The notes: generated by a model from the letters alone, not told the origin. A DNA stretch of 64,000 nucleotides from JALRAP01 sp046302815 (GCA_046302815.1 JBKCHO010000014.1:1-64000), one strand, 5' to 3'; counted from the stretch's first letter, positions 10,063 to 16,883 are shown. A program made the numbers and translations.

Positions 10063-11259
10063 ATGAAAAAATTCATTTATGTAGCCCTTGCGTTCCTTTG
10101 CTTTTTGGGGTATTCCTGCAAAAAGTATGACCCCATAGAGCCTGGCAACAATCCCATTCCACCGCCAGATCCACAAGAGGAAAAATTGCGGATGAACCAG
10201 ATTCAAATTATTGCATCCCACAACAGCTACCGGCAGATGACTACGGACACCGTTTTCGCCTTTCTTTTAACGGTTCAAGCTTTGATACCACCGCAATATG
10301 ATCCAACAACTTTGGATTATGATCACTTGCCGATAGAAGTTCAGATGAGCCAGCATGGAGTAAGGGGACTGGAACTTGACATCTATAATGACCCGACTGG
10401 CACCGCATTCGCCGACCGATTTGCAAATTCTTATGTCGGCCTGCCGGTGGCATCCGGAATTCTAGAGTTGAGCCAACCAGGCATGAAACTGTTGCACATT
10501 AAGGATGTAGACTATAACAGCCTTTTCCCAACTTTTAAATTAGCCCTTCAAGCCATCAAATCGTGGTCGCAATCTAAACCGAACCATTTGCCCTTGTTTG
10601 TAAATGTTGAAACCAAGTCCGACTCGCCAGGAGATGACCCATTTCTACTTTCTCAAGGATTCACACCTGCCCCCAACTGGGATGCAGCTGCCGCTGAAGC
10701 CTTGGAACAGGAAGTACGGGATGTTTTTGGCCCCGATCTAAATGGATTATTCACTCCCGACATGCTTAGGGGACCTTACACCTCTTTAGAGGAAGCGGCC
10801 CTACAAGGAAATTGGCCGTTTCTTAATGAATGCAGGGGTAAAATCGTATTTATTATGGAAGGGAACGCCGTGACTTTTTACAAACAAGGACATCCATCTT
10901 TAACCGGAAGGTCTATGTTTGTGTATGATGAGCCCGGACAACCTGAAGCGGCTTTTGTTCTTCGAAATGACGCTAGATCCGATAGCACTCAAATAAGGAG
11001 CTTGGTGGAGGTTGGATACATGGTAAGAACTAGGTGTGACGCAGGAACTATTGAAGCTAGATTGGGGGATTATTCGGGCATGTACGCCGCCTTCGCATCT
11101 GGTGCGCAAATACTATCCACCGACTATTATCGACCAGATGCTCGAGCCGGACAACCTGGCTGGTCCAACTACCAAGTGAAGTTTCCCGGGGGATACATAG
11201 GACGAAAAAATCCAGTGAATGCAATTGAAATCAATGCAGACGAGGGTTTAACAGACTGA
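10063..11259 (+). CDS. Ca2+-dependent PI-phospholipase C-like lipoprotein
   Basis: A 398-residue lipoprotein: the signal sequence ends in the lipobox LGYSC, with the modified Cys at about residue 19. The mature part has IIASHNSYRQ (first catalytic His), QHGVRGLELDIYNDP (metal/acid residues), LLHIKDVDYNS and FVNVETKSD. This is the TIM-barrel pattern of PLC-like phosphodiesterases, closest to the calcium-dependent phosphatidylinositol-specific phospholipase C family (PI-PLC-C1). It probably acts on phosphodiester lipids at the outer membrane or outside the cell. TACATTTG, a good -7 box, lies about 22 bp before the start. A strong terminator follows. Confidence 0.8.
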   Translation: MKKFIYVALAFLCFLGYSCKKYDPIEPGNNPIPPPDPQEEKLRMNQIQIIASHNSYRQMTTDTVFAFLLTVQALIPPQYDPTTLDYDHLPIEVQMSQHGVRGLELDIYNDPTGTAFADRFANSYVGLPVASGILELSQPGMKLLHIKDVDYNSLFPTFKLALQAIKSWSQSKPNHLPLFVNVETKSDSPGDDPFLLSQGFTPAPNWDAAAAEALEQEVRDVFGPDLNGLFTPDMLRGPYTSLEEAALQGNWPFLNECRGKIVFIMEGNAVTFYKQGHPSLTGRSMFVYDEPGQPEAAFVLRNDARSDSTQIRSLVEVGYMVRTRCDAGTIEARLGDYSGMYAAFASGAQILSTDYYRPDARAGQPGWSNYQVKFPGGYIGRKNPVNAIEINADEGLTD

Positions 11260-11282
11260 GCCACGAGTGGGTGCAACTTTTG

Positions 11283-11319
11283 AACAAACCCGGACCAAAT
11301 GGTTCGGGTTTGTTATTTT
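11283..11319 (+). terminator. Rho-independent terminator after the phospholipase gene
   Basis: AACAAACCCGGACC pairs with GGTTCGGGTTTGTT (14 bp including one G-U) around the loop AAAT, followed by ATTTTT. It separates the phospholipase gene from rmuC. Confidence 0.92.
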
Positions 11320-11364
11320 TGATATGTAACTCAACACTTTAAAAGTGTCATATTCTGTCAATAC

Positions 11365-12972
11365 ATGGATTCCATAGTTTTCTTAGTAGCTGGAATGTTG
11401 TCCGGAGCGCTAATTGTTTTTTTCTACTTCAAAAGCAAATCGAACGGCGAGTCGATTCCTAAATCGGATTACCTGGAATTGGATCAACGATTCAGAGAGT
11501 TGGAACTTGCACATGCCAAATCCATTAGTGTGGATAAGGTGCAGAACGAATATGTTTCGAAAGAGCTGTACGAAAGCCTGAAGTCGAGCAGCGACCGGAA
11601 CACATCCGAGCTGGATCTCTTGAAATCGGAATATTCTAAGCAACAACAGCAAATCGTACACCTAACTGGAGCTACCATGGATCGCCAAGAAGTGGAAGCC
11701 AAATTCATATTGAGAACCGCATATCAAGAGATACTGAACAAACTGCAAGAGAGAGAATCACTATTGAAGGAAAAAGAGGAAACTGTAATACAACTGAGCA
11801 AACAACTTACCTCGGCCCTTGAGAAGGAAATCCATCTCAATGAAAAAATTGGCCTTTTCAATCAAGAACTGGAAAACCTCCGACAGCAATCGCAACAAAT
11901 GTTCCGCAATCTTGCCGGTGAAATACTTGAAGAAAAGAAAAAGCTATTTGTGGATGAGAACAAAAAAGAGCTGGGAACCATTATGGATCCTCTGAAAACA
12001 CAGCTGAACGATTTCCGCGAAAAAATCGAGTCGACTCGCCGGGAAGATATCAAAGACCTTACTACTTTGAAAGGTGAAATCGAATCCTTACAAAAGCTGA
12101 ATACACAATTAAGTGAGGATGCGCGCAAGTTGGCTACGGCGCTGAAAGCAGATGTCAAGATGCAAGGCAATTGGGGAGAAGACAGGCTCCACATGATATT
12201 ACAATCGGAAGGATTGGAGCGCTATATCGACTACAACCGCGAAGCTCATGTATATGATGATGAGCAGGAGCGTAACCGCAGGCCTGATTTCGTACTCAAT
12301 TTGCCTGAGGGCAGATGCCTGGTCATTGACAGCAAGGTTTCATTGACCGCCTATGTGGAATACCATAATGCCGATACTCAAGAGAAGCGCCAGGCAGCCC
12401 TGCAAGCACACATTAAAAGCGTAACCGATCATATTGAAAAACTTGGCGACAAGAACTATCATGCCTTGGCGAACATGAAAACACCCGACTATGTATTTAT
12501 GTTCATGCCAGTTGAATCGGCTCTGACCTTAGTGCTTAATGAAAACCCTGATGTATTCAATAAGGCCTTGAACCGCAAAATCGTATTGATCACTCCAAAT
12601 AATCTAGTAGCGACCCTTAAAGTCATCAAGCTGCTTTGGCAAAAAGAGAATCAAATCAAAAATGTAGATGAGATTTTCCGTCAGTGCGGAGCCCTTTACG
12701 ACAAGTTTGTCGCTTTTTTGGAGCAAATGAACAAGATGTCGGAAGGTTTGGACACTGCCCGTTCAGCCTATAAAGCAGCTATGGATCATTTGTCAACCGG
12801 ATCTAAAAAGGGCAGCACCATCATTGGCCGATTTGAAAACATAAGACAGCTGGAAGCCAAGGCCAACAAGAAGATGCCACCTAACTTCCTTAATGAAATC
12901 AGTTTGTTGCCTGATGACATCATAGATGGTGAAGCCCAGGACCTGACTGAATCAAGCCCACAAGATTCTTGA
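11365..12972 (+). CDS. rmuC: DNA recombination protein RmuC homologue
   Basis: A 535-residue protein. An N-terminal membrane helix (IVFLVAGMLSGALIVFFYF) is followed by a long coiled coil to about residue 250. The conserved RmuC nuclease-like domain comes next: MQGNWGEDRLHMILQSEGL, RRPDFVLNLPEGRCLVIDSKVSLTAY, DYVFMFMPVESAL, TPNNLVATLKVI. RmuC limits recombination at short inverted repeats and belongs to the restriction-endonuclease-like superfamily; the D/E residues in PDFVLNL and VIDSKVS fit a PD-(D/E)XK-type site. The C-terminal tail is acidic. Single-gene unit between a terminator and a convergent gene. Confidence 0.93.
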   Translation: MDSIVFLVAGMLSGALIVFFYFKSKSNGESIPKSDYLELDQRFRELELAHAKSISVDKVQNEYVSKELYESLKSSSDRNTSELDLLKSEYSKQQQQIVHLTGATMDRQEVEAKFILRTAYQEILNKLQERESLLKEKEETVIQLSKQLTSALEKEIHLNEKIGLFNQELENLRQQSQQMFRNLAGEILEEKKKLFVDENKKELGTIMDPLKTQLNDFREKIESTRREDIKDLTTLKGEIESLQKLNTQLSEDARKLATALKADVKMQGNWGEDRLHMILQSEGLERYIDYNREAHVYDDEQERNRRPDFVLNLPEGRCLVIDSKVSLTAYVEYHNADTQEKRQAALQAHIKSVTDHIEKLGDKNYHALANMKTPDYVFMFMPVESALTLVLNENPDVFNKALNRKIVLITPNNLVATLKVIKLLWQKENQIKNVDEIFRQCGALYDKFVAFLEQMNKMSEGLDTARSAYKAAMDHLSTGSKKGSTIIGRFENIRQLEAKANKKMPPNFLNEISLLPDDIIDGEAQDLTESSPQDS

Positions 12973-12974
12973 TT

Positions 12975-13298
12975 TTATTTTCGAGCGATTGACTTGATGT
13001 TTTCGTAGGCGCATTTTACAGCATCAGCGAATAAACTCTTAGGTATGTTTGGAAAAATGAAAAGCGTCCATCCATAAGATCCGTTTTTATTGGGCACTTT
13101 ATAAATGGCGTCAGGAAATAGGCTGCAAAAAACATCCTGGTCAATCATGCTCAGCCGCAAACAGGATCGGTTCTCCAATTCGTTTATAGTGGCAAACACA
13201 CGACCTGACTTACGAAAGGTTCTGATGTGCCTGCGCCTCCCCTCCCGAACTTGCTGTAATTTCATGATGATATAGGCTGCTTGATCCTGATTAACCAT
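12975..13298 (-). CDS. MmcQ/YjbR-like small protein
   Basis: A small protein of 107 residues. The chosen start is the ATG giving MVNQDQAAYI. An upstream in-frame ATG at 13334 would add 12 residues but would leave only 2 bp to the start of the divergent gene at 13337, so it is less likely. Features such as GRVFATINE, LRLSMIDQD and GSYGWTLFIFPN...FADAVKCAYENI resemble the MmcQ/YjbR fold (a double-wing DNA-binding-like family of unknown role). The assignment rests on pattern likeness only. The stop lies 3 bp from the convergent rmuC stop. Confidence 0.6.
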   Translation of the reverse strand: MVNQDQAAYIIMKLQQVREGRRRHIRTFRKSGRVFATINELENRSCLRLSMIDQDVFCSLFPDAIYKVPNKNGSYGWTLFIFPNIPKSLFADAVKCAYENIKSIARK

Positions 13299-13336
13299 CG
13301 TATTTTTATTTACTTTGCTGCAAAGAAAATCCATCC

Positions 13337-13507
13337 ATGGCTAAAAACAAACAAGAGTGTCCGTCATGCGCCATGATGATCGACAACGGATTGGATGAAT
13401 GTCCAATTTGCGGCTATGAGTTCCCTAAACAGGCATCCAGCATCAAATGGGTTGCCATACTGCTTTTGGTGGTCATTGCCTTTTATTTCATTTTAAGGAT
13501 TATTTAA
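13337..13507 (+). CDS. 56-residue zinc-ribbon, single-pass membrane protein
   Basis: A short gene coding for 56 residues beginning MAKNKQECPSCAMMIDNG. The N-terminal half carries two CxxC knuckles (CPSC and CPIC, 14 residues apart), giving a compact zinc ribbon. Residues of about 35-55 (KWVAILLLVVIAFYFILRII) form one membrane helix ending at the C-terminus. Function is unknown; the layout resembles small membrane-tethered zinc-ribbon proteins widespread in bacteria. TTACTTTG, a near-consensus -7 box, lies about 20 bp upstream. The gene is divergent from the YjbR-like gene, with only 38 bp between the preferred starts. Confidence 0.75.
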   Translation: MAKNKQECPSCAMMIDNGLDECPICGYEFPKQASSIKWVAILLLVVIAFYFILRII

Positions 13508-13547
13508 TCGTCCGACATTTTTTGTCAAACTATTTTTTGAGTGCTTA

Positions 13548-13577
13548 TTGCTTTTTAAAAACCGTGATGTATATTTG
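13548..13577 (+). promoter_or_regulatory. Strong Bacteroidota promoter in front of structured RNA 1
   Basis: TTG (13548-13550), 19 bp, then TATATTTG (13570-13577) is an ideal match to the Bacteroidota housekeeping sigma consensus. The predicted transcript start, a few bases after the -7 box, falls on the first base pair of the P1 stem of structured RNA 1 (13581). The aptamer would therefore sit at the very 5' end of the RNA. No comparable promoter was found in front of structured RNA 2. Confidence 0.8.
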
Positions 13578-13580
13578 CAG

Positions 13581-13674
13581 CGCATTCCGAGTTTCCATGC
13601 TTCATTGCGTGGCGCCAACCGAGACGGAACTACGGTGGTAAAATAATGCGGACCTGGCCAGGTCAAAAATTCCG
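13581..13674 (+). promoter_or_regulatory. Candidate SAM-clan riboswitch aptamer 1
   Basis: Helices read by eye: P1 CGCATT/AATGCG (13581-13586 with 13645-13650); P2 CCATGC/GCGTGG (13595-13600 with 13607-13612); P3 CC-A-ACCG/CGGTGG (13615-13621 with 13633-13638). A hairpin GACCT/AGGTC (13651-13664) follows P1 directly. The P3 loop CGGAA (13625-13629) is complementary to TTCCG (13670-13674) just after that hairpin, a pseudoknot. GAG after P1 and the asymmetric CCAACC...GGTGG helix match the SAM-binding core of the SAM-I clan. Absence of P4 and presence of a 3' hairpin plus pseudoknot match SAM-IV and SAM-I/IV. The same layout, with changed but compensating stem sequences, recurs at 14809. Class and ligand are inferred. 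Confidence 0.72.
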
Positions 13675-13885
13675 GGAAATCCCCCGAATACTATCATTGT
13701 TCCGTCGCGTTTGCACCGACCTGGTGTGCATTTGAATCATTTGTCTGTCACATTGATACAAAGATGTGATGGGCTTATCAAAATGCTCATGCTCATTTTG
13801 AACCCGCATCTTGTACACAAACAACGATGAATTAAAAATTTCAGTAATTATATTCTTAAGGAAGAACAACTAAAAACTCTGACAG
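13675..13885 (+). other. Long leader between aptamer 1 and the first small gene
   Basis: About 210 bases with no convincing gene. It holds several inverted repeats: TTC-GGG/CCC-GAA around 13670-13688, which competes with the pseudoknot strand of aptamer 1; CACAT/ATGTG (13749-13768); and TCAAAATG/CATTTTGA (13778-13801). An ATG at 13783 opens a 15-codon frame ending at 13830, with nothing to show that it is translated. The stretch may be the expression platform of aptamer 1 or part of a longer structured RNA. Confidence 0.5.
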
Positions 13886-14098
13886 ATGAAAAACGAAACG
13901 AAAAAAAAGAAAAAGATTTTATTCTTAGACGAGACTAGGCCAATAAAGCCGTCAAGGACATACTCAGAAGTGATGCGTTCTTGGGATGAAGAATTGTTGT
14001 CATTAAATCTCATTACGCCGGGGCAATTAATGAAGGAACCGCCGAGCCAACCAGACGATACGATAAAAGTAAAATTCATAAAAAAATCTAAAAAATAA
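13886..14098 (+). CDS. Small basic protein of unknown function, paralogue A
   Basis: 70 residues with a lysine-rich start (KKKKK at residues 6-10), then KPSRTYSEVMRSWDEELLSLNLITP, a proline-rich spacer, and a C-terminal beta-like TIKVKFIKK segment. I do not recognise the family. A paralogue of exactly the same length lies at 14533-14745; 43 of 70 positions are identical without gaps, strongest in KPSRTYSE (residues 21-28) and LLSLNLI (37-43). The conservation pattern supports a real protein. There is no signal peptide or membrane helix, so it is probably cytoplasmic, and the charge could suit nucleic-acid or ribosome binding (speculation). The DNA is visibly more AT-rich than its neighbours. 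Confidence 0.7.
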   Translation: MKNETKKKKKILFLDETRPIKPSRTYSEVMRSWDEELLSLNLITPGQLMKEPPSQPDDTIKVKFIKKSKK

Positions 14099-14145
14099 TA
14101 ATGGCCACATAAATTAACTTATATAATCATAAACCCAAAGAAAAA

Positions 14146-14472
14146 ATGAAAAATCACAAAGCAAAATCACAAAAGGTCCGTTCAGAAAAAGTAGATGACA
14201 AAAAATATAATTCCTCCAAGCAGGAAGCCTACATCGAATCCATCCTTCAAGTGTTGAAACAAAAAATGCTTGAATCTCAAGAACGAAAGTCCCAATTGCC
14301 CCTGTTTATCCGCAGCACGGAAGATATGATGAAAATAATAAACGATAAGAAAGATAAGCAAAGGCATATCGTCCGCAATCAAGCAAACATTACTGCTTTT
14401 TTCCAAAAAAGGTCAGAAATGACTGCACGAACAAAAAAGGAACAAACTGATGAATCGTCAACGGAAATTTGA
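14146..14472 (+). CDS. Lysine-rich 108-residue protein of unknown function
   Basis: 108 residues, very rich in Lys, Gln, Ser and Glu, mostly predicted helical: KQEAYIESILQVLKQKMLES, then LPLFIRSTEDMMKIINDKK, then QANITAFFQKRSEM. Both ends look disordered and charged. I do not recognise the family; it is not a paralogue of its two 70-residue neighbours. It lies 47 bp after paralogue A and 60 bp before paralogue B on the same strand, in AT-rich DNA, with no terminator between them. Co-transcription from the promoter at 13548 is therefore likely. Confidence 0.65.
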   Translation: MKNHKAKSQKVRSEKVDDKKYNSSKQEAYIESILQVLKQKMLESQERKSQLPLFIRSTEDMMKIINDKKDKQRHIVRNQANITAFFQKRSEMTARTKKEQTDESSTEI

Positions 14473-14532
14473 AAGACATCAAATGCATTTCCTTTAAAAA
14501 TAATTATCATACAAAATTAAAATCTGAATAAA

Positions 14533-14745
14533 ATGAAAAACAAAATGAAGAAAAAGAAAAAGATTTTCTTTCACGACGCGACAAAACCGCCGAAACCGTC
14601 AAGGACATACTCAGAGGATATGCGTAAATTAGATGAAATACTATTGTCTCTTAATCTTATTTCCCCAGAGAATTTAAAAAATCCGCCACCAGAAAACCAT
14701 GACAATACCATAACGGTTACATTTATTCGACGACCAACCAAGTAA
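14533..14745 (+). CDS. Small basic protein of unknown function, paralogue B
   Basis: 70 residues, 61% identical without gaps to the protein at 13886-14098. It shares the KKKKK block, KPSRTYSE, MR..DE.LLSLNLI.P and the C-terminal TI.V.FI segment. Differences cluster at the third helix-like turn and in the proline-rich spacer. It lies upstream of the metK leader RNA, whose P1 stem begins 63 bp after this stop; no terminator or clear promoter is seen in between. Function unknown. Confidence 0.7.
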   Translation: MKNKMKKKKKIFFHDATKPPKPSRTYSEDMRKLDEILLSLNLISPENLKNPPPENHDNTITVTFIRRPTK

Positions 14746-14808
14746 ATCAGCTCTTGACCCTCTATCAGACCATGAAAAATGATTGAATCATAATACCCGA
14801 AAATAAAC

Positions 14809-14951
14809 CGCATCCAGAGTTCACTGCATGTCAGTGATGCCAACCGGCCCAGTGCGCCCGGTGGAAAATTGATGCGCCATGGGATGTAAATCATCTCACC
14901 ATGGAAGCGCCGTGCTACAGCCCCTGTTCCGCGGAAGCCGGCAGGGGCTTC
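14809..14951 (+). promoter_or_regulatory. Candidate SAM-clan riboswitch 2, metK leader
   Basis: Same architecture as the element at 13581: P1 CGCATC/GATGCG (14809-14814 with 14871-14876), P2 TCACTG/CAGTGA (14821-14826 with 14832-14837), P3 CC-A-ACCGG/CCGGTGG (14840-14847 with 14858-14864), then AAAATT leading into P1. Hairpin CCATGG...CCATGG (14877-14904) follows P1. P3-loop GCGC (14854-14857) can pair with GCGC (14907-14910). A GC-rich hairpin AGCCCCTG/CAGGGGCT (14919-14949) lies 47 bp before the metK start; GAAGC (14904-14908) could alternatively pair with GCTTC (14947-14951), opening that hairpin. Its position before SAM synthetase supports SAM as ligand and feedback repression as the role. 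Confidence 0.78.
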
Positions 14952-14996
14952 TTGTATCTAAATCAAATCATAATAACAACCTAAAAACAAAGAACC

Positions 14997-16475
14997 ATGA
15001 CAACAAATCCACGCCTGATTACTTCCGAAGCGGTTTCGGAAGGCCACCCAGACAAACTCGCAGATCGCATATCCGATGCCATCTTGGATGCATACCTGGA
15101 GGTTGATCCAAAAGCCAAAGTAGCATGTGAAACCCTGATCACCACGGGTAAAGTGATTATTGCCGGTGAGATATCGGCAACTGGCAAGCCTGCAAATACA
15201 TTGATTGAAATAGCTCGTGAAGTGCTAAGGCAAACAGGATATACATCCGAAGCCGTCGGCTTCAACTGTGATACCGCTACCTATATCGACCTTACACACT
15301 CCCAAAGTCCTGAGATCTCCTCTAGTGTTGAACACGGAGGGGCAGGTGATCAAGGCGTGATGTTCGGATTTGCCTGTGATGAAACACCGCAGCTCATGCC
15401 GTTAGCGATCACCATCAGCCATGAGATACTGGAAGCATTGACGGAAAAAAGGAAATCCGGAGAGATGCCATTCCTTCGACCAGATGCAAAATCACAGGTG
15501 ACCATCCGCTATGAATATGGTCAACCAACAGCGGCACATGTGGTGATTGTATCCACCCAACACGATGAAACGATTGAGCGCAGCCGATTACGAAATATCA
15601 TAGAGGATCAAGTGGTGAGTCCTATTCTTCGAAAACATTTTGGAACCGGCAATGCAATGGTCATCGTAAATCCATCAGGTAGCTTTACGATTGGAGGCCC
15701 TCATGGAGATACAGGATTAACAGGTCGAAAGATCATTGTAGACTCCTATGGTGGTGCTTGTCCACATGGAGGAGGTGCGTTTTCGGGGAAAGATGCCAGC
15801 AAGGTGGACCGGTCGGCAGCATACATGGCGCGGTACATCGCCAAACATGTCGTTGCAGCAGGACTCGCCACCAAGTGTACCGTCCAGCTTAGCTATGGCA
15901 TAGCCATAGACTCCCCCATATCCATTGACGTGGACCTCTATGGAAGCTCCGTATATGTCGATAGCGGCGTTTCAAATGCATGCAAACGAATCTTCGACCT
16001 GCGCCCATCCAAGATTGCAGAAAAACTCGGACTGAACAAACCGATTTTCGCCGCAACAGCATCTGGTGGACATTTCGGAAGAGAGGAATTTCCATGGGAG
16101 CAACTGGACCCTGGTATCATTGCGGCTTTACAATCGGATGAGGAGACACGAATGGACAAGGTTGAGCTGGAGCGGAGAGAACGGGCGCGAAAAGAACATG
16201 AAGGAAAACAAAAATACGCGTTACTTCCAACGCAGGAACTCATCAATACATTCAATAAGATTGGTAGTATGGAGTTTGAAACCATTCCTCCCAGCGCAAT
16301 GCTTGCAATCAAGTTCATCCACCATGAACTCTTCCAACGAGGAATCAACTGCGACCTGATCAATCAGCGGAATGAAGCGGGCAATATCACGGGATGCACC
16401 TTCACCATTCCCATAAGAATTGAAGACATTGATGGCAGACCAACCTTGGTAAGGGCGAATGGAGAAATGGAATAA
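14997..16475 (+). CDS. metK: S-adenosylmethionine synthetase with C-terminal extension
   Basis: 492 residues. MetK makes SAM from methionine and ATP. The core is complete: SEGHPDKLADR with catalytic His17, the GAGDQG flexible loop (about 115-121), PSGSFTIGGPHGDTGLTGRK, GGGAFSGKDASKVDRS (about 258-273) and GGHFGREEFPWE (about 355-366), where ordinary MetK proteins of about 380-430 residues end soon after. Here roughly 120 residues follow: a charged helical linker (KVELERRERARKEHEGKQK) and a compact segment with TQELINTFNKIGSMEF and FIHHELFQRGINCDLI that I do not recognise. The riboswitch-like leader directly upstream suggests SAM feedback control. The gene at 16488 follows after 12 bp. Confidence 0.93.
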   Translation: MTTNPRLITSEAVSEGHPDKLADRISDAILDAYLEVDPKAKVACETLITTGKVIIAGEISATGKPANTLIEIAREVLRQTGYTSEAVGFNCDTATYIDLTHSQSPEISSSVEHGGAGDQGVMFGFACDETPQLMPLAITISHEILEALTEKRKSGEMPFLRPDAKSQVTIRYEYGQPTAAHVVIVSTQHDETIERSRLRNIIEDQVVSPILRKHFGTGNAMVIVNPSGSFTIGGPHGDTGLTGRKIIVDSYGGACPHGGGAFSGKDASKVDRSAAYMARYIAKHVVAAGLATKCTVQLSYGIAIDSPISIDVDLYGSSVYVDSGVSNACKRIFDLRPSKIAEKLGLNKPIFAATASGGHFGREEFPWEQLDPGIIAALQSDEETRMDKVELERRERARKEHEGKQKYALLPTQELINTFNKIGSMEFETIPPSAMLAIKFIHHELFQRGINCDLINQRNEAGNITGCTFTIPIRIEDIDGRPTLVRANGEME

Positions 16476-16487
16476 CCGTCAGTTGCA

Positions 16488-16883
16488 ATGAAAATGGAAA
16501 GAGATGAATTGAAGAAACAGCTTGAGCTATTCAAAAAGGAGTATCAACAAATATTTGGTAAAATGACCGACCAGAAGTTAGTGGACTCCCACAACAGTGC
16601 TTGCAAAATAAAAGCATGGGGCTTGTTCGTTGCCGTTTATACCGAAGCAAGGAAGGAAGAGCTGCTGAAACGTTTTCCCGATACCACAAACGTAATCGAA
16701 AAAAAAGGTCATGAATCCTATTCTTACAGCTTACGACCGCGAGGTGTTTGGATCGCATATATCAACGGGGTGAAAACCTTGGCTTGCTCCGAGCTTGACG
16801 ACCAGCCTCCAACCAAACCGAAAACAGAGCCCTTTAACAAGGATCCGGATGGACATCAACTGGATTCTATGAGCTTGAACTGA
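16488..16883 (+). CDS. Hypothetical protein in the metK operon
   Basis: 131 residues (129 if the second ATG, giving MERDELKKQ, is used). An N-terminal amphipathic helix (ELKKQLELFKKEYQQIF) leads into a mixed region with YSYSLRPRGVWIAYINGVKTLAC and a proline- and lysine-rich tail. There is no signal peptide, membrane helix or recognised motif. It begins 12 bp after the metK stop, so it is almost certainly translated from the same mRNA and would share the SAM-dependent control. Function unknown. Confidence 0.7.
   Translation: MKMERDELKKQLELFKKEYQQIFGKMTDQKLVDSHNSACKIKAWGLFVAVYTEARKEELLKRFPDTTNVIEKKGHESYSYSLRPRGVWIAYINGVKTLACSELDDQPPTKPKTEPFNKDPDGHQLDSMSLN

Noticed and set aside
13870..14079. 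Minus-strand frame of 69 residues opposite the first 70-residue protein gene
   Set aside because: It is rich in Phe because it reads the complement of the lysine codons; the plus-strand frame is supported by a paralogue of equal length.
14809..14951. Classical S-box (SAM-I) riboswitch
   Set aside because: The P2 kink-turn and the P4 helix of SAM-I are absent; only the central core and P1/P3 geometry agree, so the SAM-IV or SAM-I/IV layout is a better fit.
14879..15106. 75-residue plus-strand frame across the metK leader and start
   Set aside because: It overlaps the structured leader and the metK start in another frame and has no protein-like features.
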